Under the pieces are notes generated by a model, which was not told the DNA's origin, made no database searches, and saw nothing but the letters and a program-made list of their open reading frames with translations. From the NCBI RefSeq assembly GCF_000741695.1, contig NZ_JGZK01000017.1, forward strand, positions 124,001-188,000: a stretch of 64,000 nt of DNA. Direction: 5' to 3'. Both the position numbers and the translations under genes were made by a program. This DNA comes from Bifidobacterium reuteri DSM 23975 (GTDB taxonomy: Bacteria > Actinomycetota > Actinomycetes > Actinomycetales > Bifidobacteriaceae). Positions 1 to 8,880 of the stretch are shown piece by piece. Numbering within the stretch: the first letter of the stretch is position 1; every line of letters starts with the position of its first letter.

Positions 1-1410
1 ACGTTCGGCACGGTTGCCGGGCTGGCCGTCGTGCAGGAAAACACCGCGGCGCACACCGATGAATACAACGCGCAGGCGGCCAATCTGGCCATCCGTCCGA
101 GCGCGGCGGCATGGAAGAAGGTGTCCCCCACTGACTCGGCGAGCACCAAGCAGTACATGACGTGGACGTCGTACACCGAATACGCCACGGTAATCCAGCA
201 GGCCGGCGTGAATCTGGACTTCACTGTGACCGAAACCGTGCCGGCGCGCACGACTGGCGACCTCAAGGCAGTCGAGGGCGAGTCCTCGCTGGGCTCCGCA
301 TCCGACGACAAAACCGGCGGCCAGCTGCTCTGGCGCGCCTTCTGGACGGCCGACGCGGCCAAGGCGAGCGACTTGGGCACCTTCAAGCTGGTGGACGGCA
401 AGAACCTGAGCTACGACAACCAGTCCTCCGACCCGGACGTAACCAGCGCGCTGGTCTCCTCCGCCTTCGCCAAGGCCAACGGCCTGAAGGTGGGCGACAA
501 GTTCAAGGTGGCCACAGCGGCCGATGCCGATACCACCTATGAGCTCACCGTGCGCGGCATCTACGAGTACACAGCCGCCGCCGACTCCGACAATCCGGTG
601 GTCACGGCCCGTAACCGCGAGAACGCGATCTTCACCAACTATCAGGCGTACTCCAAGGCCGGCTTGGATCCGTCCGCCGACGACCACTCGGTCTCCGGCT
701 GGCAGGTGCCTGACCTGAATGTGGTGTTCAACGTGACGAACGCCGAAACCTACGACAAGCTTGTCGCCGAGCTGAAGAAGGCGAAGCTTCCGGCGTCCGG
801 CTTCGCGATCTCCTCCCCCGCGCTGGATGCGTACACCAAGTCGCTGGAGCCGCTCGATGCGGTGACTGGCAATGTGAAGACCGGCACGATCGTGCTGCTC
901 GTCGTCGGCGGGGTGCTGCTGCTCGCGCTCGTACTGTTCGGCGTGTGGGGGCCGAAACGCGATGACGAGATCGGCATGGCGCTGGTGTCCGGCGTATCGC
1001 GCGGACGCCTCGGCTGGCAGTTCATGCTGGAGGTGTTCTTCGAGACGCTGCCGTTCTACGTGATCGGTCTCGTGGCCGGCATCTTCGCCACGAAGCCGCT
1101 GGCCGGCGCGCTGATCGGCACCGGCCATGAGGTGACCGTGGCATCCGGCCTCATCTGGAATATGGTCTGGGGCGGTCTCGGCGCCATTCTGGCGCTGGCG
1201 ATCCTGGCGGCCGTGCGTCTGGCGTTCTTCCGCGCCGACAAGCTGTTCGCTGCCGACGGCGACTGGGGAACCGTGAGCGAGACCGAAATCATTGAGTCTG
1301 AGGCTTCAGCTCGGGAATCCGGCAAGTCCCAGACGGACGGGCAGTCCGAGTCCAACGCGAACGAATCCACGACGTCAACCACCCACGATGATGCGGAGGC
1401 ACAGGCATGA
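1..1410 (+). CDS. ABC transporter permease, FtsX/MacB type (5' end outside window)
   Basis: The reading frame is open from base 1, so this is the C-terminal part of a larger protein. A GTG at 31 is only an internal codon. About 270 residues of soluble, presumably extracytoplasmic domain come first. Three hydrophobic segments follow (roughly visible residues 285-305, 335-365 and 375-400), which is the C-terminal FtsX permease arrangement. The last 45 residues are a hydrophilic Ser/Glu-rich tail. The stop overlaps the start of the ATPase gene by 4 bp (ATGA), so the two are translationally coupled. The substrate cannot be told. Family call is firm, function is not. Confidence 0.8.
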   Translation, partial: TFGTVAGLAVVQENTAAHTDEYNAQAANLAIRPSAAAWKKVSPTDSASTKQYMTWTSYTEYATVIQQAGVNLDFTVTETVPARTTGDLKAVEGESSLGSASDDKTGGQLLWRAFWTADAAKASDLGTFKLVDGKNLSYDNQSSDPDVTSALVSSAFAKANGLKVGDKFKVATAADADTTYELTVRGIYEYTAAADSDNPVVTARNRENAIFTNYQAYSKAGLDPSADDHSVSGWQVPDLNVVFNVTNAETYDKLVAELKKAKLPASGFAISSPALDAYTKSLEPLDAVTGNVKTGTIVLLVVGGVLLLALVLFGVWGPKRDDEIGMALVSGVSRGRLGWQFMLEVFFETLPFYVIGLVAGIFATKPLAGALIGTGHEVTVASGLIWNMVWGGLGAILALAILAAVRLAFFRADKLFAADGDWGTVSETEIIESEASARESGKSQTDGQSESNANESTTSTTHDDAEAQA

Positions 1411-2684
1411 GCGAGAAGAACACTTCCGAGAACACTTCCGAGGAATTGGAGCAGGACGGCGAGCTGAAGGCGCAAGGCGACGACAATCGCTCCCCCGCCG
1501 ACTTCATCCAGTTCAGCGTCACCTTTGATGACGAGGACGACGACACCGAGGATACCGATGGTGCCGTCGGCACCGAGGGCGCTGCCGCGAACGACATCTA
1601 CAGCAGCCTCGCGGCTGCGGAGAACGCGGCGGACACTGCGGATGCCTGCGATTCCGCGGAGTCAGTCGCCGACGCAAATACCGCTGACGCCGCGGAATCG
1701 CAGGCAAACAACCGCTCCGAAGAAGCAGTCGCCAATACTGCCGCTGCTGCCGGCGATGCCGAGGCCGCCGATGGCCGCGAGCCCAGCGAAGCCGAGGCGG
1801 ACGCCCTCGCTTCGGCAAACGCCAGCGCCGAGGTCACCGCGCGGAATGCCGCGCGCGTGAACGAGACGCTCGGACTGGCGAAGTCGGAGAAACGATCCAC
1901 ACTGGTGGATCACGAGGACGCCTCGCACAAGGCCGAGCCGACCATGACGCTGGCCTCGCGCATCGATCGCGTGCTGGTAGGCGGCGGCGCGGATGACGTC
2001 CTGCTCAAGACCTACCCCACGTTCGCGCTGAACAAGGTCACGCTGGCGGGCGCCAAGGGCAGGGTCAACGTGTTGGATGACGTGGAGTTCGCCTGCTATG
2101 CAGGGCATTCGTATGCCCTGCTCGTCAGCGACGACACCGATGCCGGCATTACAGCGGACCTCAAGCGTCGCGCACTGATGGGCGTGATGACCGGTCTCGT
2201 GCAGCCCACCTCCGGTGCGGTGATGAACAAAAGCGCAAACATCGCCGAATTGGAGCCGATCGAGCTGCGTGGACACCGTCTGGGCATCGTGCCGCAGCTG
2301 CATGCCGTGCAGCCGTATCTGGACGCCGAGCACAACGTGCTGTATGCGATGGATGCCTCGAACCGCAACTTCCTCAAGCCCCGCCCGGTGATCGCCCGCG
2401 AGCTGCTCGCCAAGGTCGGCTTCTCCGAGGCCACGACCGGCATGGCGGTGGGCAAGATGCCGCTGGTGCAGCAGCGACTGGTGGCCATCGCACGCGCCAT
2501 CAGCACCGAGGCGGAAGTGCTGATTCTGGACGAGCCGACGCGCGGGCTGAACGACGACGACACCGTGGCCGTGTTCGCCGCACTGGCCAAGTTGGCGCAC
2601 AGTGGTGATCCGAAGCACTGCGTCATCGTGCTGACCGCCTCCCGCGAGATCGCCGAGGCCGCCGACACGCTGTTCGAAGTGTGA
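1407..2684 (+). CDS. ABC transporter ATP-binding protein with degenerate Walker A and acidic N-terminal extension
   Basis: 425 residues. Residues 1 to about 165 are low-complexity, rich in Ala, Glu and Asp, unlike any ATPase domain. The ATPase-like part follows. Walker B is intact (VLILDEPT, followed by a D-loop-like RGLND). The Walker A position reads LLVSDDTDAG and lacks the GxxGxGK(S/T) loop, and the signature LSGGQ is replaced by MPLVQQR. It partners the upstream permease (4-bp overlap). By family it should power that permease, but loss of the phosphate-binding lysine suggests it binds ATP poorly or acts as a non-hydrolytic or regulatory subunit. A second canonical ATPase may lie upstream of the window. 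Confidence 0.75.
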   Translation: MSEKNTSENTSEELEQDGELKAQGDDNRSPADFIQFSVTFDDEDDDTEDTDGAVGTEGAAANDIYSSLAAAENAADTADACDSAESVADANTADAAESQANNRSEEAVANTAAAAGDAEAADGREPSEAEADALASANASAEVTARNAARVNETLGLAKSEKRSTLVDHEDASHKAEPTMTLASRIDRVLVGGGADDVLLKTYPTFALNKVTLAGAKGRVNVLDDVEFACYAGHSYALLVSDDTDAGITADLKRRALMGVMTGLVQPTSGAVMNKSANIAELEPIELRGHRLGIVPQLHAVQPYLDAEHNVLYAMDASNRNFLKPRPVIARELLAKVGFSEATTGMAVGKMPLVQQRLVAIARAISTEAEVLILDEPTRGLNDDDTVAVFAALAKLAHSGDPKHCVIVLTASREIAEAADTLFEV

Positions 2685-2710
2685 CGCAGACGATTCCGTG
2701 CAACGAATAG

Positions 2711-2756
2711 AGGCAGTTAGAAGGAACCGCATTCATGGAGCCCCTTCTAACTGCCT
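2711..2756 (+). terminator. Hairpin after the ABC operon
   Basis: AGGCAGTTAGAAGG (2711-2724) pairs exactly with CCTTCTAACTGCCT (2743-2756), a perfect 14-bp stem 26 bp past the ATPase stop. There is no T-tract, so it may be a processing or stability hairpin, or part of the palindromic element that follows. Confidence 0.45.
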
Positions 2757-2945
2757 AACTGCTTTCAGTGAGGTACATTCCCCTTAGCGCAGAAAGGTAT
2801 CTCCGTTCAGTGAGGTACCAAATAACAGCAATCCCAAGTATAAGCGGCGTCATTTCAACACTTATACTTGGGATTTCATGTTTGTGGTACCTCACTGAAA
2901 GCAGTTATCTGTCCGCGCAAGCGGAAAAGCACCTCACTGAAGGCA
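2757..2945. repeat. Nested palindromic element
   Basis: A perfect 20-bp inverted repeat (2757-2776 with 2887-2906) encloses a 15-bp one (2806-2820 with 2885-2899). In the centre is a perfect 15-bp stem (2830-2844 with 2861-2875, 16-nt loop). A further copy of the motif CACCTCACTGAA lies at about 2930-2941. The recurring unit is TTCAGTGAGGTAC. The 67-codon frame across it (2768-2971) only reads the palindrome and is unlikely to be a gene. It resembles a small non-autonomous, MITE-like element or a multi-site operator. Confidence 0.7.
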
Positions 2946-3040
2946 GATACTCCCATTCTGTGCAGTGTTGACGCATTACAATGCCCCACGCGCGATATTC
3001 TTAGGGAGAGTTTGGCTTACACGGAATGGAGCTGGGCACC

Positions 3041-3751
3041 ATGAGCGGATATATCCCCACGTTGGAGCAGATCGACGAGCTGCACAAGAAGATTGCGCCT
3101 TCGCAGGCGGCCTATGATCTGGTGCATACGCATTGCGTGATCGTGGCGACCATCGGCTGCCAGATCGTACGACGTCAGAACGCCCTGTTCACTCGCCGAT
3201 GCACGTTGCCGGCTGGCGGCGAGTCCTTGGTGCCTTCGCCGGACGGCGTGGTCGGCGGCCAGGTGCCGCCCAGACTGTTGGACGAGCATCTGGTGATGAT
3301 CGGCGGCCTGCTGCATGATATCGGCACGTATATGGTGTTCAAGCATGACGGCACCGACGGCGAACCATTGAAATTCAGCGGCAAGAAGTACATCACGCAC
3401 GGGCTGAGGGGCTACAGGTACCTGCTCGACGAAGGCGTGGATGAGTCGATCGCCCAATTCGCCCGTAATCATACCGGAGTGGGGCTTACGCGCGAGGCGG
3501 TGGTCGCGCAGGATCTGCCGCTGCCGCCGGACGACTATGTGCCCGTGAACCTGGAGCAGGAAGTGGTGATGTACGCGGACAAGTTCAACAGCAAGTCGCT
3601 GCCGCCCAAGTTCCTGACCGTGGACGCCTACACCGCCCGCGCCGAGCGTTTCGGCGAGCAGAACAAGCGGCAGTGGCTGGAGCTGGTCGACAAGTACGGC
3701 GTGCCGGACATCCCCGCGCTGGCCGAGAAATACCATCAGATTGTGATCTGA
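3041..3751 (+). CDS. HD-domain phosphohydrolase-like protein
   Basis: 236 residues if the ATG at 3041 is used. GGAG lies 9 bases before that ATG, whereas the in-frame ATG at 3026 has its nearest purine stretch 15 bases away. Metal-binding HD-superfamily features are seen: a histidine-rich VHTHC near residue 29, the defining LLHDIG near residue 90, and a later ARNHTG. HD proteins hydrolyse phosphoesters such as nucleotides or cyclic dinucleotides; the substrate here is unknown. It is a lone gene flanked by palindromes upstream and a convergent gene downstream. Cytoplasmic, no signal peptide. Confidence 0.8.
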   Translation: MSGYIPTLEQIDELHKKIAPSQAAYDLVHTHCVIVATIGCQIVRRQNALFTRRCTLPAGGESLVPSPDGVVGGQVPPRLLDEHLVMIGGLLHDIGTYMVFKHDGTDGEPLKFSGKKYITHGLRGYRYLLDEGVDESIAQFARNHTGVGLTREAVVAQDLPLPPDDYVPVNLEQEVVMYADKFNSKSLPPKFLTVDAYTARAERFGEQNKRQWLELVDKYGVPDIPALAEKYHQIVI

Positions 3752-3846
3752 GCCAACCGCCGCCTAGTGGCCGCGTCCGTCCTCTTCACAGCCCCACGAG
3801 GTAACGAGGGGCAGTAACGAGGGGTATGAGGCATAAGGGGCCTGCC

Positions 3847-3909
3847 TCAAGTGAATCAAGTGAATCAAGTGAATCAAGTGAATCAAGTGAATCAGATGAA
3901 TCAGATGGA
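3847..3909. repeat. 9-bp tandem repeat array (TCAAGTGAA)n
   Basis: Five exact copies of TCAAGTGAA (3847-3891) are followed by two variants, TCAGATGAA and TCAGATGGA. The last unit contains the stop codon of the leftward glutamine amidotransferase gene, so the array forms its immediate 3' untranslated region. A multiple-of-three unit placed just past the stop would not change the protein if copy number varied. Confidence 0.85.
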
Positions 3910-4761
3910 ACGCAGTCGGAAGGTGCCGTTGCGATTGGAGGCCACGATCATCTGGTCGTTCTCCAGTTCCTGCCAGCCTTCCTGGTCGTAGCCGGAGGAA
4001 GACACCACGACGCCGTTCTGCTTGCCGTCGCGATCCGTCAGAGTGCGGTAGCGCATCACACGGTAGTCGGCGGCCTGCTCGCCGCGGCCGTATTCGTCGT
4101 AGATTTCGACGATGCGCGGGCTGGTCTTTTCACGGCCCGCGGCGCACAAGGCAACCATCTGGTCCTCGGACTGGATGATGCAGTTGTAGCTGGACTTCGG
4201 ATATGACTGACGCAGTTCGCGCACGGCCTGAGCGACCGCCTCGTCGAGCGGGAAGCCGAAGCCGACGTACTCAAGGATCACCGCGAAGAAAATGGCGGAA
4301 TCCGAGCGTCCGCCGGTGGAGAGGAAGACGCTGTGGTCGACCGGATAGGAACGGTTGGTCACGATGTTGCGGCCGTTGGCGTCAGAGATATCGCCGTTAT
4401 GGATGAAGCTCAAGCCATTGGCGTAGAACGGGTGCTGGTTCTCAATGATGAGCGGCAGATTGGAGCTCGCCAGACGCAGGTGCCAGATGGCCCCGCGAGC
4501 CGGCTCGCTGGCCAGCGCGCGGAACGCATGATCGAAACGGGCCGCCACCGTGGACTTGTAGATCTTCACGCCGGTCTCGGGCGAGGGTGCGCCGCCATCA
4601 CGGACGTACGGCGCCTCGCCGGGGTTGGTCAGTTGCGCCACGCCCCAGCCGTCATTGTGGATTTCCGAGAGTTCGCGGAAGTCCTCGACGTTCTTCGCGC
4701 CGAGGATGTCGTTGAGGCTCAGGTCCGCACCTGCCGTCGCGTATCCCAGTAATCTGCACAT
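3901..4761 (-). CDS. Class II glutamine amidotransferase (YafJ/EgtC-like)
   Basis: 286 residues starting MCRLLGYA. In N-terminal-nucleophile amidotransferases Cys2 becomes the nucleophile after Met removal, and this decides the start at 4761 rather than the in-frame ATG at 4788. Glutamine-binding features are present: WHLRLAS, then HNGDI near residue 125, and a later GGRSDSA. It would hydrolyse glutamine to deliver ammonia to an unidentified acceptor; no synthetase domain is fused. It stands alone between the 9-bp repeat array downstream and the kup gene upstream on the same strand. Confidence 0.85.
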   Translation of the reverse strand: MCRLLGYATAGADLSLNDILGAKNVEDFRELSEIHNDGWGVAQLTNPGEAPYVRDGGAPSPETGVKIYKSTVAARFDHAFRALASEPARGAIWHLRLASSNLPLIIENQHPFYANGLSFIHNGDISDANGRNIVTNRSYPVDHSVFLSTGGRSDSAIFFAVILEYVGFGFPLDEAVAQAVRELRQSYPKSSYNCIIQSEDQMVALCAAGREKTSPRIVEIYDEYGRGEQAADYRVMRYRTLTDRDGKQNGVVVSSSGYDQEGWQELENDQMIVASNRNGTFRLRSI

Positions 4762-4876
4762 ACCAACACAATCTACCGGGCATATCATCCGACTTGCGGG
4801 CTGGGTTATAGGGATTGCTTATAGAGCGCGTCCGGCACCGGGGAACATGCCAATGGTCTGTCTATCCGATAATTGG

Positions 4877-7546
4877 TTATTCCGGCTTCTGACGCGACGC
4901 GCGGGCCATGCGCGCCACGGTGTCGGCATCCGCACGGGTGAAATCGGACTTGCCGCGAGGCTTGCCGGAAGCCGGACGACCGCCCGGCGCGGAGGCTTCG
5001 GATTCCACCGCCTTGACCAGTTCGCCGAGGCCGTTGGTAGTGTCGAGCGGATCGGGCACGGCCGCGGGGTCGGCTTTCCGACGCGACGGCACCGGACCAC
5101 GCACGAAATCCGTACGCTTCAAACGCGGTGGCCGCCTCGTGGAGACGAACAACGGCTGCACTTCGACCAGCGGATTGTAGGGGGCTAGGCCGAACCATTT
5201 GACCGGAGAGCCGGCCATGTGGCGGATCGCGTACTTGGCCTGCAGCGAGAGGGCGCCGCGCGAGGACACCTTGGATTCCGGCATGAGCGCCTTGTGAATC
5301 AGCACGTACCGGATGGTGCCGATATCCGGGTCGGCGTCCACCTTGGGGTAGAGCGAACGCTGCTTGGGCAGTTCGCCGGTTTTGGACAGGTCGTGCATGA
5401 TCTGGTGGATGTATGCCGGAATGGACTGGGAGACCTTGAATCCCAGACGGAACCGCACGCGGTACAGGTAGCTGGTGCCGAAGTTCTCCACCGAGTATTC
5501 GCGGGTGAACGGCTCGTCGGTGGTCTCCACGCTCACCGCCCACCAGGCGCGGGCGCGCTTGGGGTGATCGGCGAAGATGGAGAAGAAGATGTCCGTATCG
5601 AGTCGCTTGGTTTCCGAATCGGAGGTCAGGTAGACGATATTGTCCGCGAAATAGGGGATGCGGAAGTCGCTGTGGAGCTTGTCCAACGCGGGCAGGAAGT
5701 CGACGGGACGCATGTGGCGCCGCTGTGCGCGTTCCAGCTTGGTGCCTTCGTTCCACGTGTACATGACGAACAGGATGGCCAAGGTCAGCAGCATCGTGAA
5801 CCAGCCGCCGTGCAGGAATTTGGCCATGGAGGCCACGAAGAACATGATCTGGATGGCGAGGAACACCACGGTGAAGATCACGGCACCGATGCGGCGACCC
5901 GAATACCAGAGGTACACGGCGAGCAGCACGGTGGTGGTGATCATCGTGATGGTCAGCGCCAGACCGTAGGCGGCGGAGATATGTTCGGAATCCTTGAAGA
6001 TGCCGAGCACGATCAGCGTGGAGACGCACAGCACGCCGTTGACCACCGGAATGTAGAGCTGGCCGCGCGTACGGGCCGGGTAACGCACCTGAAGATGCGG
6101 CATCCAGTTGAGGCGCGTGGCTTCGGAGACCATCGTGAACGCACCGGTGATCAGCGCCTGCGAGGCGATGACGCCGGCGGTGACGGACAGCACGACCGCC
6201 ACGTAGCGCACGTTCGGCGTCATCATCTGGAAGAACGGGTTGAGCGTCTTCATCGTGTTGTATTCGGGGTTGCGGCTGTTGGCGAGGATCCATGCGCCTT
6301 GGCCGAAGTAATTGCACACGAGCGCCACTTTGATGAACGGCCAAGTGAAATAGATGTTGCCGCGGCCCACATGACCCATGTCGGAATAGAGCGCCTCGGC
6401 GCCGGTGGTGGAGAGGAACACAGTGCCCATCAGGGCGATGCCTGCCGCGTTATGCGGGCTGAACAGGAATTTGACGCCGTAAATCGGATTGAGCGCCTCG
6501 AACACGGTCCAGTCGTTGGATAGGTTGACCAGGCCCACGACTGCGAGGAAGGTGAACCAGACCAGCACGATGGAACCGAACACGCGGCCGATGGATTCGG
6601 TACCGCGCGACTGCACGGAGAACAGCACCACAATGATGACCACGGTGATCATCAGGGTCAGGCTGGGATTCTCCTCGAATACGTGTTCCAACGGCGGCAG
6701 CGTCTGCAAGCCCTCCACTGCCGAGCTGATGGAGACGGCCGGCGTGAGCACGGAGTCGGCGAGGAAGGCGGCACCACCCACCATGGCGGGGATGGCCAGC
6801 CACGCGCCACGACGGCGAATCAGCGAATACAGCGCGAAGATGCCGCCTTCGCCGTTGTTGTCGATGCGCATGGCGATGAGCACGTATTTCACGGTGGTGA
6901 TCAGCGTAATCGACCAGAACACCAGCGAGAGCATGCCCAGCACGGCTTCACGGTCCGCGCTGCCGAGACCGCCCTGGCCGGAGAGGAACGTCTGCGCGGT
7001 GTAGAGGGGCGAGGTGCCGATGTCGCCGTATACCACGCCGAGCGCCACGATGGCCATGGAAAGCGTGATTTTGTTCGGACCGGACTGCAGGCGTGCCCAC
7101 CAGCGGCCGATACGGCCGCGCGCCGCGGTGGAGGCGAGTTTCTCGGCTTCCTTGTTCTCCTCTTCACGCTGCTTGGCGATGGCCTCGCGCTCCTCTTTGG
7201 TGAGCGTCCGGCGGGAGACTTTGGGGGCGTTGGTGTATGTATCCGCTCGCAGCAAGGCCGCCTCCTCCTGTTTCAGGGCTTTCGCGGTCTGTTCGGCGGC
7301 CGTTTTCGCCGGCTGCTGCTTGGCTGCGGCTTTCGGCTCCGCCTTGGCCTGGGTGGTATTGGATTGAGTCGGCTTGGCTTGGCTCGGATTGGCCACAGGC
7401 TTGGCCTGGGTGGTATTGGCCTGCGCCGGCTTGGTATTGCGAGCTTTCGGCTGCCCTTTGGTGGCCGGCCGAGCATTCTGATTGGTTGCTGTGCCCTTGA
7501 CCTGGGGTTTTTGGGCGCGCGCGGCCTGCTCGTTCGATTCAGCCAT
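4877..7546 (-). CDS. kup: KUP-family potassium uptake protein
   Basis: 889 residues, about 260 longer than typical Kup. The extra length is mainly an N-terminal region of about 150 residues rich in Ala, Gln, Pro, Lys and Thr with recurring NTTQAK-like units. The transporter core begins with the diagnostic GVVYGDIGTSPLY, followed by about twelve hydrophobic segments, and a C-terminal cytoplasmic domain ends in a basic tail. It carries out K+/H+ symport across the cytoplasmic membrane. The start at 7546 precedes a purine-rich stretch. The extension is soluble, positively charged and presumably cytoplasmic; its role is unknown. It appears monocistronic. Confidence 0.92.
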   Translation of the reverse strand: MAESNEQAARAQKPQVKGTATNQNARPATKGQPKARNTKPAQANTTQAKPVANPSQAKPTQSNTTQAKAEPKAAAKQQPAKTAAEQTAKALKQEEAALLRADTYTNAPKVSRRTLTKEEREAIAKQREEENKEAEKLASTAARGRIGRWWARLQSGPNKITLSMAIVALGVVYGDIGTSPLYTAQTFLSGQGGLGSADREAVLGMLSLVFWSITLITTVKYVLIAMRIDNNGEGGIFALYSLIRRRGAWLAIPAMVGGAAFLADSVLTPAVSISSAVEGLQTLPPLEHVFEENPSLTLMITVVIIVVLFSVQSRGTESIGRVFGSIVLVWFTFLAVVGLVNLSNDWTVFEALNPIYGVKFLFSPHNAAGIALMGTVFLSTTGAEALYSDMGHVGRGNIYFTWPFIKVALVCNYFGQGAWILANSRNPEYNTMKTLNPFFQMMTPNVRYVAVVLSVTAGVIASQALITGAFTMVSEATRLNWMPHLQVRYPARTRGQLYIPVVNGVLCVSTLIVLGIFKDSEHISAAYGLALTITMITTTVLLAVYLWYSGRRIGAVIFTVVFLAIQIMFFVASMAKFLHGGWFTMLLTLAILFVMYTWNEGTKLERAQRRHMRPVDFLPALDKLHSDFRIPYFADNIVYLTSDSETKRLDTDIFFSIFADHPKRARAWWAVSVETTDEPFTREYSVENFGTSYLYRVRFRLGFKVSQSIPAYIHQIMHDLSKTGELPKQRSLYPKVDADPDIGTIRYVLIHKALMPESKVSSRGALSLQAKYAIRHMAGSPVKWFGLAPYNPLVEVQPLFVSTRRPPRLKRTDFVRGPVPSRRKADPAAVPDPLDTTNGLGELVKAVESEASAPGGRPASGKPRGKSDFTRADADTVARMARASRQKPE

Positions 7547-7727
7547 ACGTTCAGTCCTCCGTGCGGGCGTGGAAACCTCAATCCCGCAATATGTCCCGTT
7601 TCTCGATTCTCGAAGTATCGAGAGCCATGGTAGCGCCCTAACGAATTCTTAACAACTTCGCCGCATGACAGTCCTATAAGAGGCCTCGTATGGGACAAAC
7701 TGAGGTACCGCCGCCCTTCAGTACACC

Positions 7728-8687
7728 TCAGATGCCGTACACCGCGCGCGTGGTCTCCCGCGTACCCCGCGCCACCTCGGCAATCGGCAGGTCGAGCGTA
7801 TCCGCCATGGCACGCAGCGTGTACGGAATCATGTAGGGCGCATTGGTGCGGCCGCGGTATGGCATCGGCGTCAGATACGGGGCATCGGTCTCCACCATCG
7901 CATGGTCGAGGCCCACGATGCGTAGCGATTCGCGGATGCCATCGTTGCCCTTGTAACTCACCGTGCCGGAGAAGCTCAGGTACCATCCCTGCTCGCGCGC
8001 GATCTGCGCCATCTCGGCGTCGCCGGAATAGGAATGGAACACCGTGCGCTCAGGCGAACCGTCTGCCAGCAGTGTTTCGATGACCTCGCGATGCGAGTCG
8101 CGGTCATGGATCTGCATCGGCAATCCCAGCTCCTTGGCGAGCGCGATGTGCGCGCGGAACGCCTCGCGCTGCAGTTCCTTCGCGCCGTCGCCGGTGCGGA
8201 ACAAGTCCATACCGGTCTCGCCGATGGCCACCACCTGCTCGGGGTATTGCGTGGTGAGACGATGCACTTCGGTGAGCGCGTCCTCGAAAGACGTGTCATG
8301 GTAAGGCTTGTATTTGAGGGGCAGACCATCCGGCCCCGGCACACCGCGATGCCCGTGGAGCACGGACTCATTGGGGTGTATTGCGAGCGCCGCGTGCACG
8401 TTACCTGGATGATCGAGGGCCATCTGGACGGCGGTCATCAGGTGCGGCAGCTCGCAACCGCAGTCGATGATACCCCCAATGCCGACAGATTGCGCCTGCG
8501 CCAGCAATTGGTCGACGTCGTACACCGGGACTTCGGGCTGCCCCTTCTCCTGCGCCTCATGGCTCATAGCGCGCGCGAAAGGGATTACGGAGGCCACGTG
8601 AGTGTGGTTGTCGATGGTCTGGGCGTCGTCCGGCAATGCTTCAGGTGCCGGGGCCCAGCTACGGTCGCGATGGTGGTGCTTGCTCAT
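7728..8687 (-). CDS. tatD: TatD-family metal-dependent hydrolase
   Basis: 319 residues, a TIM-barrel amidohydrolase relative. The metal-binding DNHTHV replaces the usual DxHxH near residue 27. Then come GETGMDLF, QIHDRDSH, FHSYSG and VETDAPYLTP, the canonical TatD series. Family members are Mg2+-dependent DNases or 3'-5' exonucleases and have been linked to tRNA or DNA quality control. The N-terminal 25 residues are a His/Arg-rich extension. A 17-bp tandem duplication sits directly in front of the start codon, where a Shine-Dalgarno would be. No gene partner on this strand. Confidence 0.9.
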   Translation of the reverse strand: MSKHHHRDRSWAPAPEALPDDAQTIDNHTHVASVIPFARAMSHEAQEKGQPEVPVYDVDQLLAQAQSVGIGGIIDCGCELPHLMTAVQMALDHPGNVHAALAIHPNESVLHGHRGVPGPDGLPLKYKPYHDTSFEDALTEVHRLTTQYPEQVVAIGETGMDLFRTGDGAKELQREAFRAHIALAKELGLPMQIHDRDSHREVIETLLADGSPERTVFHSYSGDAEMAQIAREQGWYLSFSGTVSYKGNDGIRESLRIVGLDHAMVETDAPYLTPMPYRGRTNAPYMIPYTLRAMADTLDLPIAEVARGTRETTRAVYGI

Positions 8688-8688
8688 G

Positions 8689-8722
8689 GTTTCTCAGTGT
8701 AGGCTGTTTCTCAGTGTAGGCT
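8689..8722. repeat. 17-bp tandem duplication in the tatD leader
   Basis: GTTTCTCAGTGTAGGCT occurs twice head to tail (8689-8705 and 8706-8722), starting two bases upstream of the tatD start codon on the minus strand. It occupies the ribosome-binding region, and no clear Shine-Dalgarno is left. Confidence 0.85.
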
Positions 8723-8820
8723 ACCGCCAGCAACGCTCGTAAGGCAGTCCGGTAAGACGTTCGACTACACGACGGGTATCGCCAATCTCGGCCGCCTGAA
8801 CTTGCCGTCTCTTGCCACGA

Positions 8821-8846
8821 GCGCAACATTCCCGGGAAAGTAGCGC
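8821..8846. repeat. Palindromic site ACATTCCCGGGAAAGT, copy 1
   Basis: The core at 8826-8841 is a near-perfect palindrome flanked by GCGC on both sides. Near-identical sites occur at 14064-14079 and 15804-15819. This copy lies between the divergent tatD and fic genes. Confidence 0.6.
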
Positions 8847-8880
8847 AACCGGCAAGCGAGATGGCCACCATCCTGCCGCC

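Noticed and set aside
2768..2971. A 67-codon frame downstream of the ABC ATPase
   Set aside because: It lies wholly inside nested inverted repeats and has no ribosome-binding site.
3826..4206. A rightward frame with a Ser-Glu repeat
   Set aside because: The repeat is the 9-bp tandem array and the remainder is antisense to the glutamine amidotransferase gene.
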